64,000 nucleotides of DNA from an uncultured Succinivibrionaceae bacterium (GCA_900539665.1 UQCV01000004.1:1-64000), one strand, 5' to 3'. Counted from the stretch's first letter, positions 24,576 to 34,633 are shown. The notes: generated by a model from the letters alone, not told the origin. Numbers and translations are program-made.

Positions 24576-26138
24576 ATGGACGCATTAAAACAGCCAATCT
24601 ACGCTGAAAGTGGTTACATCAAGGATCCACTCGCCCTTTTTTATGAAATGTCAGGCGACAATCCTAATACCATTCTCCTCGAATCACTTGAAATCCATAC
24701 CAAAGCTGGCACCTTGAGCATGCTCGGGGTGAGTGCCGCTTTGCGTATTAGTTGTTTAGGTCACGAAGTAACTGTAAAAGCCTTAAATGCTAACGGGGCC
24801 GCAGCAGCTTCACAACTTTTAACTTTACTTCCAAAAGAAGTTAAAGTTACGACCCCAACTCCTGAATCCTTTGTCCTGACCTATCCAAAGGTTAATCAAG
24901 CCCAAGACGAAGACTCACGCTTAAAGTCACTAACCGTATTTGATGCTTTAAGAACTGTTCTTAAACTTCAACCATATGCCGGTTCAAGCAAAAATCTTAT
25001 GTTAAGCGGGGTCTTTGGGTATGATTTGATTTCTTCTGTTGAAGAATTACCAAATGTCACCATGGGTAAAAACACCTGCCCTGATTACTGCTTCTACCTC
25101 CTTGATACAGTAATCAACATCGACCATAAGGCTCTTAAGTCTGACATTCGCGCTATCGCATTTAGTGCTTCTGAATACGATGCGCTAAAAGATAAAGTTC
25201 AGCGCACCAAAAAGAGACTCGATGCCTATCATGAAGTAGATCGCCCAGCTGAAATCAACTTCACTAAAGAACATGTCTCAACAGACATTAACGACCGTGA
25301 TTTCTGCGCTATTGTCGATAAGCTAAAAGGCAATATTTTTAAAGGTGATATCTTCCAGGTCGTACCTTCAAGAACTTTCTCTATTCCTTGCCCTTCTACC
25401 ATAAACGCTTATTACCGTTTAAAGAAAACCAATCCTTCCCCATACATGTTCTACATGCATGATGAAGACTTCATCATCTTTGGGGCCTCTCCTGAAAGTG
25501 CAGTTAAATACACTTCAGCCAACAATCAAGTTCAAATGTACCCAATTGCTGGGACTCGTGGGCGTGGCTTTAAAGCCGATGGTTCAATCGACCATGATCT
25601 CGACTCAAGAATTGAACTTGAATTACGCCAAGATAAAAAAGAAAACGCTGAACACTTAATGCTTGTTGACTTAGCTCGTAATGATATTGCCCGAATCAGT
25701 GAACCAGGTAGTCGCTACGTCGCTGACTTACTCAACGTTGACCGTTACAGTCACGTTATGCACCTCGTGTCACGCGTAACCGGTTCTTTAAGACCAGACT
25801 TAGACGCGCTTCATGCTTACCAAGCTTGCATGAACATGGGTACCTTAACCGGCGCCCCAAAAATTAGAGCCACCGAACTTATCAGAGAAACTGAAAAAAC
25901 TCGCCGCGGTAGTTATGGCGGGGCTATCGGGGTTTTACGTGGTAATGGCGACATCGATACTTGTATCGTAATTCGCTCCGCATTTGTCAAAGATGGCATT
26001 GCTCACGTACAAGCAGGTTGTGGGGTTGTATATGACTCTGTACCAATGGATGAAGCAAACGAAACTAGAAAGAAGGCAGCAGCTGTGCTAAGTGCTATTG
26101 CCATCGCTCACGGTAAGTCTTTAAAGGAGGTCCTCTAA
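24576..26138 (+). CDS. trpE: Anthranilate synthase component I
   Basis: Converts chorismate to anthranilate with ammonia supplied by TrpG. The protein has 520 residues, the same as E. coli. The N-terminal LLES motif (residues 28-31, NTILLESLEI), part of the tryptophan feedback site, is present. The C-terminal chorismate-binding domain has FQVVPSRTFSIPC, GTRGRG, EHLMLVDLARND, and the VSRVTGSLRPDLDALHA and GTLTGAPKIRA segments. It is the first structural gene after the attenuator. It ends one base before trpGD, with AAAGGAGG inside its own 3' end serving as the next ribosome-binding site, so translation is probably coupled. Confidence 0.97.
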   Translation: MDALKQPIYAESGYIKDPLALFYEMSGDNPNTILLESLEIHTKAGTLSMLGVSAALRISCLGHEVTVKALNANGAAAASQLLTLLPKEVKVTTPTPESFVLTYPKVNQAQDEDSRLKSLTVFDALRTVLKLQPYAGSSKNLMLSGVFGYDLISSVEELPNVTMGKNTCPDYCFYLLDTVINIDHKALKSDIRAIAFSASEYDALKDKVQRTKKRLDAYHEVDRPAEINFTKEHVSTDINDRDFCAIVDKLKGNIFKGDIFQVVPSRTFSIPCPSTINAYYRLKKTNPSPYMFYMHDEDFIIFGASPESAVKYTSANNQVQMYPIAGTRGRGFKADGSIDHDLDSRIELELRQDKKENAEHLMLVDLARNDIARISEPGSRYVADLLNVDRYSHVMHLVSRVTGSLRPDLDALHAYQACMNMGTLTGAPKIRATELIRETEKTRRGSYGGAIGVLRGNGDIDTCIVIRSAFVKDGIAHVQAGCGVVYDSVPMDEANETRKKAAAVLSAIAIAHGKSLKEVL

Positions 26139-26139
26139 A

Positions 26140-27750
26140 ATGCGTCCAGTTTACTTGCTTGATAACTTTGACTCCTTTACTTACAACCTCGTGGATCAGT
26201 TCCGTGCTTTAGGGCATGAAGTACGAGTTTTTCGTAACAGCGTTCCGGCAGAACACATCAAAGCGGAAATGGAAAAGTGCGCTGTAGAACCGGTATTAGT
26301 TTTATCTCCTGGCCCTGGTAATCCATCCGAAGCTGGTTGCCTTATCGACCTCATTCGCCTTTGCCGTGGTAAGTTCCCAATGATCGGGATCTGCCTTGGC
26401 CACCAAGCCATCTGCCAATACTACGGGGCTGACATTGTACCAGCTAAAGAAATCATTCATGGTAAAACCTCCCTTATCACCCATAATGGTAAGTACATGT
26501 TTGATGGCTTCCGTAATCCATTACCAGTAGCTAGATACCATTCATTAGTAGCCACCAACCTACCTCAATCATTAGAAGTAGTCGCGCAATGCGACGGTAT
26601 GGCCATGGCAGTAGTCAACCGTGAAGATCGCGTGGTTGGTTTTCAGTTCCATCCTGAATCTGTCATGTCTACCGACGGGGCTAAGCTTTTAGCAAAAACC
26701 ATTGAATTCGTATCTAAGGAACGCGTCAATACCAAGGAACTCGTTGGTAAACTTTATCTTGGCCAAAAACTTACCCGTGATGAAACCATCAAGCTCTTCT
26801 CTAGTGTTTTTGAAGGTGACATGGACCCTATCATGCTTGGGGCTGTATTAACCTCACTTAAGCTTTCAGGGGAATCACCAGAAGAAATTGCCGGGGCTGC
26901 TAACGCTATGTTAGGCGCTGCTACTCCATTTGGGCGCTTAGGCGATTACGAAGTTGGCGAAATCGTAGGCACCGGTGGTGATGGTCAAAACACCATTAAC
27001 ATCTCTTCTATGAGTGCGATCGTCGCTTCAACCTTAGGTTTACATGTGGCAAAACACGGTAACCGTAGCGTCTCATCCCTCACTGGGGCTTCTGATATTT
27101 TGCGTGAACTTGGTGTGAATATCACCATGTCACCACGCCAATCTGCTTTATGCCTTGACCGCTTAGGGCTTACTTTCTTGTTTGCCCCTGTGTACCACAA
27201 AGGCATGCGTTACGCAGCTCCAGTGCGCGCTGCCATGGGCACCAGAACTATTTTCAATGTTTTAGGGCCTTTAACCAACCCTTGTCACCCCGACTATATG
27301 GTTCTTGGAGTTTACACCAAAACTCTTATCCCAACCATGGTTGAAGTTTTAAAACAAAACGGTATGAAGCGCGCTTTAGTAGTTTATGGTGACGGCCTTG
27401 ATGAAATTGCCCTTCATGGTCCAACCGACTATGCCGAACTCCATAGCGATGGCACTATCACCACTGGGGTCTTCACTCCTGAAGATTTTGGTCTTACTCG
27501 CCACACCATTGCCGATATCAAGGGAGGGGCCCCGGATGTAAACCGCGCCTTGACCGAAGAAATTTTACAAGGCCATGGTACTAGCGCCCAAAACGATTCC
27601 ATTGCGGCGAACGCCGGGGCTTTGTTATACCTAGGTGGTAAAGCTAAAACCATCAAGGAAGGGGCGGCTATGGTTTTAGCCTGCTTGAAGTCAGGTGAGC
27701 CTTATAATCAACTTATGAACTTTGCAACTCTAAGTCATCAAGAAGGTTAA
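26140..27750 (+). CDS. trpGD: Anthranilate synthase component II / anthranilate phosphoribosyltransferase (fused)
   Basis: A bifunctional protein of 536 residues (E. coli TrpD 531). Residues 1-195 are a class I glutamine amidotransferase with the oxyanion-loop LSPGPGNPSEAG, nucleophile Cys85 in GICLGHQA, and catalytic His/Glu in FQFHPESV. Residues from about 200 are the phosphoribosyltransferase, with GTGGDGQNTINIS binding PRPP and KHGNRSVSS. The product is phosphoribosyl-anthranilate. The G-D fusion is the enteric/vibrio-type arrangement. The start ATG follows AAAGGAGG in the end of trpE. Confidence 0.97.
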   Translation: MRPVYLLDNFDSFTYNLVDQFRALGHEVRVFRNSVPAEHIKAEMEKCAVEPVLVLSPGPGNPSEAGCLIDLIRLCRGKFPMIGICLGHQAICQYYGADIVPAKEIIHGKTSLITHNGKYMFDGFRNPLPVARYHSLVATNLPQSLEVVAQCDGMAMAVVNREDRVVGFQFHPESVMSTDGAKLLAKTIEFVSKERVNTKELVGKLYLGQKLTRDETIKLFSSVFEGDMDPIMLGAVLTSLKLSGESPEEIAGAANAMLGAATPFGRLGDYEVGEIVGTGGDGQNTINISSMSAIVASTLGLHVAKHGNRSVSSLTGASDILRELGVNITMSPRQSALCLDRLGLTFLFAPVYHKGMRYAAPVRAAMGTRTIFNVLGPLTNPCHPDYMVLGVYTKTLIPTMVEVLKQNGMKRALVVYGDGLDEIALHGPTDYAELHSDGTITTGVFTPEDFGLTRHTIADIKGGAPDVNRALTEEILQGHGTSAQNDSIAANAGALLYLGGKAKTIKEGAAMVLACLKSGEPYNQLMNFATLSHQEG

Positions 27751-27759
27751 GGAATTACT

Positions 27760-29244
27760 ATGTCGACGACCAAACCACGGACCGCTGCTAGCGATTTATG
27801 TCCAGAGCTTTTAGCGAATCCACGCCTGCACACGAGCTCAATTAACGGCAATGTGCTCGCTACTATCTTAAACGCTAAAGTTGAATGGTTAGCCCGCAAG
27901 CAGCAAGAATTTCCGCTTGCGTCCTTTAAAGACACCTTGGCCCAGGCAGAACGTTCGTTTTATGACCATATGAGTAAAAGTGGCACGCGGTTTATTCTCG
28001 AATGTAAAAAAGCGTCCCCGTCCAAAGGACTTATTCGCCCTGAATTTGTGCCTGAAGACATCGCGCGAATTTACAATCAGTATGCCGCTGCTATTTCAGT
28101 TCTAGCCGATGAAAAGTTCTTCCAAGGGGATTACAGCTATATTGCGCGAGTCCACGCAGTAACTAGCGTACCGGTATTGTGTAAAGACTTTATCTTTGAT
28201 CCATTCCAGATATATCTGGCCCGTAAGAACAACGCTGACGCCGTGCTTTTAATGCTTTCCGTGCTAACAGACGAAGCTTACCAAGAACTAAGCTCTTTAG
28301 CTCATAGTTTAGGCATGGGTGTTTTGACTGAAGCTTCAACAGCCTTAGAAATCGAACGCGCTATCACATTAGGCGCAAAGGTTATTGGAATCAATAACCG
28401 TAATCTCCGTGACTTAACGGTTGATTTAAACCGCGTCAAAGAGTTAGCGCCATTAGTGCCAAGCGACCGCATTGTGATTAGTGAGTCCGGGATCTACACC
28501 CATGATCAAGTCTTAGAACTTAAAAAGTTCGCCCGTGGCTTTTTAGTGGGTAGTTCCCTAACTCAAGAACCTAATATTGAGTTAGCTTGTCGCAAACTTA
28601 TTTTAGGGCAAAATAAAGTTTGTGGCCTTACCCGCCTAGAGGACCTCAAAGCTGCTTGGGCACAGGGCGCCTGCATGACTGGGTTTATTTTTGCGCGCGC
28701 TTCAAAGCGTTATATTACACCTGAAAACGCGCATGAATTAGCGACCCAAGCTCGTAAAGCTGGTTGCGCGCAAGACTTTTGTGGGGTCTTTTGCGATGAA
28801 GAACCAACTGAAGTAGCGCGCATCGCGACTTTAGTTCCACTTGAAGCTGTTCAGCTCCACGGCTCTGAGTCTCTTGAGTACATTAAAAACTTAAGAACGC
28901 TCTTACCTGCTAAGACCCGCATCTTTAAAGCTGTACCCGTGAGCACTAGCTTCCCGGAAGAGGAAGTACAAAAGTATCAAGCAGTAACCGATCTGGTGGT
29001 ACTTGATACTAAAGTTGCAGATGCTTTTGGGGGCACGGGGCAGACGTTTGATTGGCACACAATCAAGGGCGATAAAAGTAAACTCCTCGTAGCAGGGGGC
29101 CTTAACCCAGATAATGTGGTTTTAGCACAAACTACCGCCATGTGCGTGGGACTTGACTTAAACAGCGGGCTTGAAGATGCACCAGGCTGCAAAAATCACG
29201 AACTTTTAAAGCGTGCCTTCGACCGCCTTAAAAATAACTGTTAA
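27760..29244 (+). CDS. trpCF: Indole-3-glycerol-phosphate synthase / phosphoribosylanthranilate isomerase (fused)
   Basis: A bifunctional protein of 494 residues (E. coli 452). The first TIM barrel (TrpC) has FILECKKASPSKG, ISVLADEKFFQG and GINNRNLRDL. The second (TrpF) starts near residue 290 with VCGLTRLEDL and has VQLHGSE and the phosphate loop GGLNPDNV. It carries about 28 extra N-terminal residues, Ser/Thr/Ala-rich and not resembling E. coli TrpC, whose start aligns near NVLATILNAK. AAGGAA upstream supports the ATG at 27760, but an internal GTG at about 27852 would give the usual length. The gap from trpGD is nine bases. Confidence 0.95.
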   Translation: MSTTKPRTAASDLCPELLANPRLHTSSINGNVLATILNAKVEWLARKQQEFPLASFKDTLAQAERSFYDHMSKSGTRFILECKKASPSKGLIRPEFVPEDIARIYNQYAAAISVLADEKFFQGDYSYIARVHAVTSVPVLCKDFIFDPFQIYLARKNNADAVLLMLSVLTDEAYQELSSLAHSLGMGVLTEASTALEIERAITLGAKVIGINNRNLRDLTVDLNRVKELAPLVPSDRIVISESGIYTHDQVLELKKFARGFLVGSSLTQEPNIELACRKLILGQNKVCGLTRLEDLKAAWAQGACMTGFIFARASKRYITPENAHELATQARKAGCAQDFCGVFCDEEPTEVARIATLVPLEAVQLHGSESLEYIKNLRTLLPAKTRIFKAVPVSTSFPEEEVQKYQAVTDLVVLDTKVADAFGGTGQTFDWHTIKGDKSKLLVAGGLNPDNVVLAQTTAMCVGLDLNSGLEDAPGCKNHELLKRAFDRLKNNC

Positions 29245-29303
29245 AATTTTATAATCTACGTCGGAACTAAATTCTCCGACGCTTACAACTAAGGATAGAC
29301 GTA

Positions 29304-30506
29304 ATGTCAACTGAAACCATACTTAACCCGTTTTTCGGGAATTTTGGCGGGATGTACGTTCCGCAAATCCTAGTTCCAGCTTTAAAACAGCTTGAACAGG
29401 CTTTTGTTAAATACCATAACGATCCTGAGTTTAAAAAAGAACTCAACGACCTTCTTTACAACTACGCTGGGCGTCCAACTCCCCTTACCTTATGCCGTAA
29501 CATCACTAAAGGCACCAAGACTAAGCTCTACTTAAAGCGTGAAGACTTAGTGCATGGCGGGGCTCATAAAACCAACCAGGTTTTAGGGCAAGCGCTTTTG
29601 GCTAAGAGAATGGGCAAGACTCGTATTATTGCGGAAACTGGCGCCGGTCAGCACGGGGTTGCAACCGCTATCGTTTGTGCCCTCCTTGGGTTTAAGTGCC
29701 GCATATACATGGGGGCCACCGACGTTAAACGTCAAGAACCAAACGTATTTAGAATGCGTCTTATGGGCGCCGAAGTAGTACCTGTAACTACCGGTATCGG
29801 CACTTTAAAGGAAGCTTGTAACGAAGCGTTACGTGATTGGGCTGGGTCTTTTGAAGATACGCACTACATGTTAGGGACCGCAGCAGGTCCACACCCATTC
29901 CCAACTATCGTTCGTGAATTCCAAAAGATTATCGGGATTGAAGCTAAAGAACAGTTTAAGACCTTCGAAAATGGCAACCTACCAGACATGGTAATTGCTG
30001 CTGTAGGCGGTGGCTCTAACGCAATTGGGATCTTCACCGATTTCGTTAAAGAAAAAGACGTGGAACTTATTGGGGTTGAACCTGCAGGTTACGGTATTGC
30101 AACTGGTAAACACGGGGCTCCGCTTGGCCACGGCAATCCAGGTATCTTCTTTGGCGCTCGTTCTTACAACATGCAAGACCACGATGGCCAAATCAAGGAA
30201 TCTCATTCTATTTCTGCCGGTCTTGACTTCCCATCTGTAGGCCCTGAACACGCCTACTTAAAGGATATCGGTCGTGCGCGCTATGAATCAGTAACTGACG
30301 AAGAAGCTTTAAATGCGTTTAAGGAATTATCACTCCACGAAGGTATTATCCCGGCTCTTGAATCATCTCATGCTGTAGCCGAAGCCCTTAAGATCGCCCG
30401 GGCTAACCCTGAAAAGGAAATGACCATGGTAGTAAACCTCTCTGGTCGTGGCGATAAGGACATTTTTACCGTAGCTGACATCTTGAAAAAGCGGGGAGAA
30501 TTCTAA
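29304..30506 (+). CDS. trpB: Tryptophan synthase beta chain
   Basis: PLP enzyme that condenses indole with serine. The protein has 400 residues (E. coli 397). The PLP Lys89 lies in GGAHKTNQ; the catalytic Glu region ETGAGQHG and the phosphate-cup GGGSNAIG are present, as is the [10 protein letters not shown] lead-in. The stop overlaps the trpA start by one base (TAATG), so translation is coupled and the alpha-beta complex is made in equal amounts. AAGGAT precedes the ATG. Confidence 0.98.
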   Translation: MSTETILNPFFGNFGGMYVPQILVPALKQLEQAFVKYHNDPEFKKELNDLLYNYAGRPTPLTLCRNITKGTKTKLYLKREDLVHGGAHKTNQVLGQALLAKRMGKTRIIAETGAGQHGVATAIVCALLGFKCRIYMGATDVKRQEPNVFRMRLMGAEVVPVTTGIGTLKEACNEALRDWAGSFEDTHYMLGTAAGPHPFPTIVREFQKIIGIEAKEQFKTFENGNLPDMVIAAVGGGSNAIGIFTDFVKEKDVELIGVEPAGYGIATGKHGAPLGHGNPGIFFGARSYNMQDHDGQIKESHSISAGLDFPSVGPEHAYLKDIGRARYESVTDEEALNAFKELSLHEGIIPALESSHAVAEALKIARANPEKEMTMVVNLSGRGDKDIFTVADILKKRGEF

Positions 30507-31321
30507 TGAGTCGTTATACTGAATTATTTGCCAACTTAAAGGCTAAAAACGAAGGCGCTTTTGTGCCATTTATGAACATTGGTGATCCAACCCAAGAAGA
30601 CTCCGTAAAGATCATCAGCGCTCTCGTTGAAGGTGGGGCTGACGCCTTAGAACTTGGAATTCCATTTAGTGACCCAAGTGCTGACGGTCCCGTTATTCAG
30701 CGTTCTGATGTGCGCGCTTTAAATGCTGGTTCTACCACTGCCCGCGCTTTTGAAGTTATTAAACAAATCCGTGACAAGTACCCAAAGACTCCTATTGGTC
30801 TTTTAATGTACGTAAACTTAGTTTATGCCCCTGGCATTGATAACTTCTTTGCTATGTGTGAAGCTAACGGGGTCGATTCTGTTTTGATTCCTGATATTCC
30901 AGTACAAATGATGGACGCTTGCCCAGAATGGAGAGAAGCCGCTGCTAAACATGGCATCGAACTTGTAATGATTTCGCCACCAAACGCCGATGACGAAACC
31001 ATTAAGCGCATTGCTGAAATGAGCCAGGGCTACGTGTACCTTGTAAGTCGCGCTGGGGTAACTGGAACTGAACGCTTAGCTGGTCACCCAATGTCTCATT
31101 CTCTTAACCTGTTAAGAACCAACAACGCTCCACCTTGCCTCTTAGGTTTTGGTATTAGCCGTCCTGAACAGGTTAAGCAAGCCATTGCTGACGGCGCTGA
31201 CGGCGCAATTAGCGGTAGCGTGCTCGTAGAGCTAGTCGAAAAGCACCTCGATAACATTGACGAAGCTTGTCAGGCGCTTAAGGGCTACGTAGCTTCAATG
31301 AAGGCTGCTACTAAGAAGTAA
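30506..31321 (+). CDS. trpA: Tryptophan synthase alpha chain
   Basis: Cleaves indole-3-glycerol phosphate to indole, which is channelled to TrpB. The protein has 271 residues (E. coli 268). Catalytic Glu is in LELGIPFSDPSADGPVIQ, catalytic Asp in VDSVLIPDIP, the phosphate-binding YLVSRAGVTGTE and the C-terminal GFGISRPEQV and ADGAISGSV complete the barrel. It is the last gene of the trp operon, followed by a hairpin and a strong terminator. Confidence 0.98.
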   Translation: MSRYTELFANLKAKNEGAFVPFMNIGDPTQEDSVKIISALVEGGADALELGIPFSDPSADGPVIQRSDVRALNAGSTTARAFEVIKQIRDKYPKTPIGLLMYVNLVYAPGIDNFFAMCEANGVDSVLIPDIPVQMMDACPEWREAAAKHGIELVMISPPNADDETIKRIAEMSQGYVYLVSRAGVTGTERLAGHPMSHSLNLLRTNNAPPCLLGFGISRPEQVKQAIADGADGAISGSVLVELVEKHLDNIDEACQALKGYVASMKAATKK

Positions 31322-31329
31322 TTTTTTAG

Positions 31330-31354
31330 TTTAGGGCTTACCTTAAGCCCTAAA
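31330..31354 (+). other. Hairpin without T run after trpA
   Basis: Perfect 11-bp stem TTTAGGGCTTA/TAAGCCCTAAA with a 3-base loop, directly after trpA. It lacks a following T tract and may protect the 3' end of the trp mRNA rather than terminate it. Confidence 0.6.
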
Positions 31355-31377
31355 CCTTAAAAAAAATTTATAACCCT

Positions 31378-31412
31378 AAACGCCTCTTTTTACAGGAGGC
31401 GTTTTTATTTTT
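31378..31412 (+). terminator. trp operon terminator
   Basis: 9-bp stem AAACGCCTC/GAGGCGTTT with a 9-base loop and T-rich tail TTTTATTTTT. Confidence 0.9.
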
Positions 31413-32019
31413 AGCGTAAGCCCCAAAGCTACCACCTAAAGCAAAGGTTTTACTTACAAACCTTGAGCGTTCACGCTTATAGCTTCCACATATCCCCAAA
31501 AATCAACCCTTAAAATAATTTAATTTTATATACCCACCTCATATTCGATAAATAACCACAGAACAAAAAGATCAGATGTGCTAAAATGTTTAAATTCCAA
31601 GCTTTTGGCGCTTAAACATCGCTATACAGTTGTACTAGTGATTTTAACTACCAAAAGCCACATGCTTTAAAGATTAGATGGTAGTCAAAATCTTGGCTTT
31701 AAACGCCATTTTTGCTTTTTAATTGGCAATTAGGACTAATTGTTCCGCTCTACCGAAGTGGTCTCCTTAAACCTCCTGCTCCCATCTCCTTTCTTTTAAG
31801 TAAGGTCTTTTAAGAAGGGTTAAGATGAAAGCGTAAGCTAAGGTGTAAGTTAAGGAAAAGTCAGCATGATAATCCCAAAGCTAGACTCTAGACCGCGAAG
31901 GTACATAAATCAAAAAATCAGAGCAAGATACCTAAGCTAAATAAAATAATTAACACGTATCTAATCAATTGGTTCACACACGGAAAATAACTTATAACAA
32001 GCTCAATAGGTTTAACACT
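31413..32019. other. Intergenic region, no gene seen
   Basis: About 600 bases after the trp operon. No ORF with a ribosome-binding site, no tRNA and no clear promoter. An in-frame TTG at 31969 could extend the next gene by 17 codons but lacks supporting signals. Confidence 0.35.
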
Positions 32020-33465
32020 ATGATTTGCAATGATTGCGGTAATGAGCTCGAACTCACGCAAGACCTAAAAGTATGTCCACATTGTGGGCGCCGCGTGGAT
32101 TACGATTTCGCTAAATTTGTGGAACAAAAAAATGGGTACGCCATCAATGGTCGCACCTTAACCCTCTTCCATGTTTCAGGCTTAACCCCTGAAATCAGAG
32201 CCCGCATCGAAAACAACGATCTAGACGAATTGATTCTGACTTATAACATCGTATGGAACCCAGAATTTCAATTCTCTAATTCTCCATTTTTTCGGTCAAA
32301 GCAAAAAAAGGTCACTTTTAAACTAACCATTGCCCCACAAGTAACTAAACTCAATTTCTTATTTGCTGCTTGTACCGAGCTTGAAGAAGCACCGTTTTTT
32401 GATACTAGCGATATCCAAGAAACTATGTATATGTTCTATGGCTGTCGTTCCTTAACCAAAGTCCCAAATTATAATGTACTCCGCGTAAAAAAGATGACCG
32501 GGATGTTCCAAGCTTGTAGCTCCCTAAGAGAAATCAGCTCTCTTACCTCAATGCAAGCTGTGGAAATGAGCGATTTGTTTGCAGATTGTGTCGCTCTTGA
32601 ATCCGTTGATAAGTTTTACACCCATTGCGCGGAAAATATTGCCCGCATGTTCCTTAATTGCTCTTTGCTTAAGAACATTCCTGACCTTATAACCATGCGC
32701 GTCAAAGATATGAGTGAAACTTTTAAGGGATGCTGTTCTTTAAAACAAATCAATAAGTTAGATTGTAAATCAGTCGTTAATATGGCTGATTGTTTTGCGG
32801 ATTGCTCTTCCCTTACGAGTCTGCCTAATTTAAACACCAAAGTTGCCAAATCCTTAACCGGCCTCTTTAAAGGATGCTCATCTTTAGTTAAAGCGCCAAC
32901 AATCGAAACTGATGCCATTGACTTTCTCAATAACATCAGCGATATCTTTAGCGGGTGCCCACAGACTAATATCGTCATCGTTACTAGCGCCAATGAAGTT
33001 ACCCCAGAGCTCAGACAAAAAGTCGCTACCGGAGCGCTAGATGAAATCATCATGGCTTGTAACCCTTCTGAAGCGGCGTCCCCTTTTAATCGCCAAAATG
33101 TCAGCGAATTTAAGTGTCAGATCGCTCTATTAGCCTTCGTCGATAGCACAGCTTATATGTTTTCCGATTGCGAAAACCTAACTATAGTGCCAAAGCTTAA
33201 CACCGCTCATATTAGAGACATGACTGGGATGTTCTTAAATTGTAAGAGCCTCACCGTGCCACCTATTTTGGATCTATCAAAAGCCGTTAACTTAAGCCAA
33301 ATGTTTAAGAACTGCATTCAATTGCAAGAAAAAATGGCCATCCCTAATGAGCTTAAAAAAACTTTGCATGAAAGCAAAGATACCTATGAAGGGATTCCGC
33401 AATTTACTGTAATTGGCAAAGGTGTTGGGATCATCAAAAACCTGCTCCATCGTAAAAGTGCTTAA
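32020..33465 (+). CDS. Zinc-ribbon protein with DUF285-like (BspA-type) repeats
   Basis: About 481 residues from the ATG at 32020. A zinc ribbon opens the protein: Cys3, Cys6, Cys19 and Cys22 (CNDCG-x11-VCPHCG). No signal peptide or membrane segment follows, so it is probably cytoplasmic. The rest consists of repeats of about 22-24 residues of the form MxxMFxxCxSLxxxPxxxxxxVxx, the pattern of bacterial DUF285/BspA-like repeats, at least ten in two blocks. Each block is preceded by a related lead-in (LTPEIRARIENNDLDELIL and VTPELRQKVATGALDEIIM), so the protein contains an internal duplication. DUF285 proteins are normally surface-exposed, making the cytoplasmic zinc-ribbon version unusual. The function is unknown. 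Confidence 0.75.
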   Translation: MICNDCGNELELTQDLKVCPHCGRRVDYDFAKFVEQKNGYAINGRTLTLFHVSGLTPEIRARIENNDLDELILTYNIVWNPEFQFSNSPFFRSKQKKVTFKLTIAPQVTKLNFLFAACTELEEAPFFDTSDIQETMYMFYGCRSLTKVPNYNVLRVKKMTGMFQACSSLREISSLTSMQAVEMSDLFADCVALESVDKFYTHCAENIARMFLNCSLLKNIPDLITMRVKDMSETFKGCCSLKQINKLDCKSVVNMADCFADCSSLTSLPNLNTKVAKSLTGLFKGCSSLVKAPTIETDAIDFLNNISDIFSGCPQTNIVIVTSANEVTPELRQKVATGALDEIIMACNPSEAASPFNRQNVSEFKCQIALLAFVDSTAYMFSDCENLTIVPKLNTAHIRDMTGMFLNCKSLTVPPILDLSKAVNLSQMFKNCIQLQEKMAIPNELKKTLHESKDTYEGIPQFTVIGKGVGIIKNLLHRKSA

Positions 33466-33804
33466 AAAATTCTAAGTCTCAGCGTTAAAAGCTCTCGCTT
33501 GGCCTGTGGCTTTTAACGCTTACCAAGTATGTTCCTTACTTTAGATAAAACTCTATATAAACACGTAAATACGTCTAGACTTAAGCCAAGTTTTGCGTAA
33601 CAAAAGGAACGCACCTCCCCTCAAAAATTTGGGGTTTAATTTAAGCCCCACCATATTCTGCTGTGTTAGTTCGCAAAACACAGCCCCCAAATCAAAAATA
33701 CGGACTTAAAACGGCATTTGCTTTGTATAATATAGCTCTGAATAATAAAGTCCGAACTTAATCCTGTTCGGTTCAACGTAAAATTAAATCTAAAGGATAT
33801 GTCA
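33466..33804. other. Upstream region of the membrane coiled-coil gene
   Basis: No gene. It holds a hairpin CTGTGTT/AACACAG (33661-33683) and a promoter-like TATAAT at 33726-33731. The -10 is bracketed by the inverted repeat CGGACTT (33701-33707) / AAGTCCG (33748-33754), which could be an operator. Confidence 0.4.
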
Positions 33805-34395
33805 ATGCCTCGCTTTATCAAGTATTTGATAGCTATATGTTTGATAGCCCTAACAGGCTTTGTAGCGTCTCCTGCCGTGGCTGCTAAGGACACCTCTCCT
33901 AAGAGTGCAACCGCGCAAGTATCCACCGGCCCGGTAGTCACACAAGACATTCCCCGCGTAATTGAATATCGCTTCCGTGAAACCAACGCTAGAGTATCCG
34001 ATTTAAAACTCCATATATACCTAGGTCTCTTAGGGCTCTTCCTACTCAACGTCATTCTCTTTTTTTACTTTAAATGGAATGTGCAATCAATGCACATGTC
34101 GATCGACAACCTAAAACGACGCCAGGATGATTTAATAAAGCTCCTACAGATGAATAACGGCAAGCTTAAACAAAACATCGACAAGCTTGAACGTTCGCTT
34201 TACGACCTCTCTGAAATCCAAGTGCAAATCACTAAAAAAATGAAGAATCAAGACCCTGCTCAAGCGGCCACTCAAACGGCTAACCAGGCTCAAGCCACTC
34301 AAGCTCAAGCTAACCAGGCTCAAGCCACTCAAGTAGCCGCTAGTAATGCTCCTGCTAAGCCTGCGCCCGCTCCCCAAAAACAACCCACTAAATAA
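33805..34395 (+). CDS. Membrane protein with coiled coil and Gln/Ala-rich tail
   Basis: About 196 residues from the ATG at 33805, chosen because AAGGA lies seven bases upstream (too close to the ATG at 33799). An N-terminal signal-like helix (residues 5-22, with VASPAVAA as a possible cleavage site) is followed by a short linker and a transmembrane helix at about 70-89. Next come a predicted coiled coil from about 93 to 150 (SIDNLKRRQDDLIKLLQMNN and onward) and a low-complexity tail with repeats of ANQAQATQAQ, ending in a Pro/Lys-rich tip. I do not recognise the family. Topology could place the coil in the cytoplasm. It is monocistronic, ending at a bidirectional terminator. Confidence 0.7.
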   Translation: MPRFIKYLIAICLIALTGFVASPAVAAKDTSPKSATAQVSTGPVVTQDIPRVIEYRFRETNARVSDLKLHIYLGLLGLFLLNVILFFYFKWNVQSMHMSIDNLKRRQDDLIKLLQMNNGKLKQNIDKLERSLYDLSEIQVQITKKMKNQDPAQAATQTANQAQATQAQANQAQATQVAASNAPAKPAPAPQKQPTK

Positions 34396-34531
34396 AGCAG
34401 CGAGAACTTGCAGTAGCTTAATTATGTAAGCTTAAATGAAATCTAAATTTAGCTAGAGCCTAAAAGTACTTAAAGTCTTGGCCTTGTTTAAAAAGTTTTG
34501 AGGCTAACTAGGAAAATTTATTCTCTCTTTA

Positions 34532-34572
34532 AACATAAAAAACCAAGCTACTTAGACTTGGTTTTTTATGTT
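34532..34572. terminator. Bidirectional terminator
   Basis: Perfect 16-bp stem AACATAAAAAACCAAG/CTTGGTTTTTTATGTT with a 9-base loop and a T-rich arm on both strands. It separates the convergent membrane-protein gene and the truB end of the nusA operon. Confidence 0.9.
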
Positions 34573-34633
34573 TCGAACTTGGGTTTTTATGTTTTGGTGT
34601 GATTGGATTTTATCCGCCTACACGATGCCCTAA

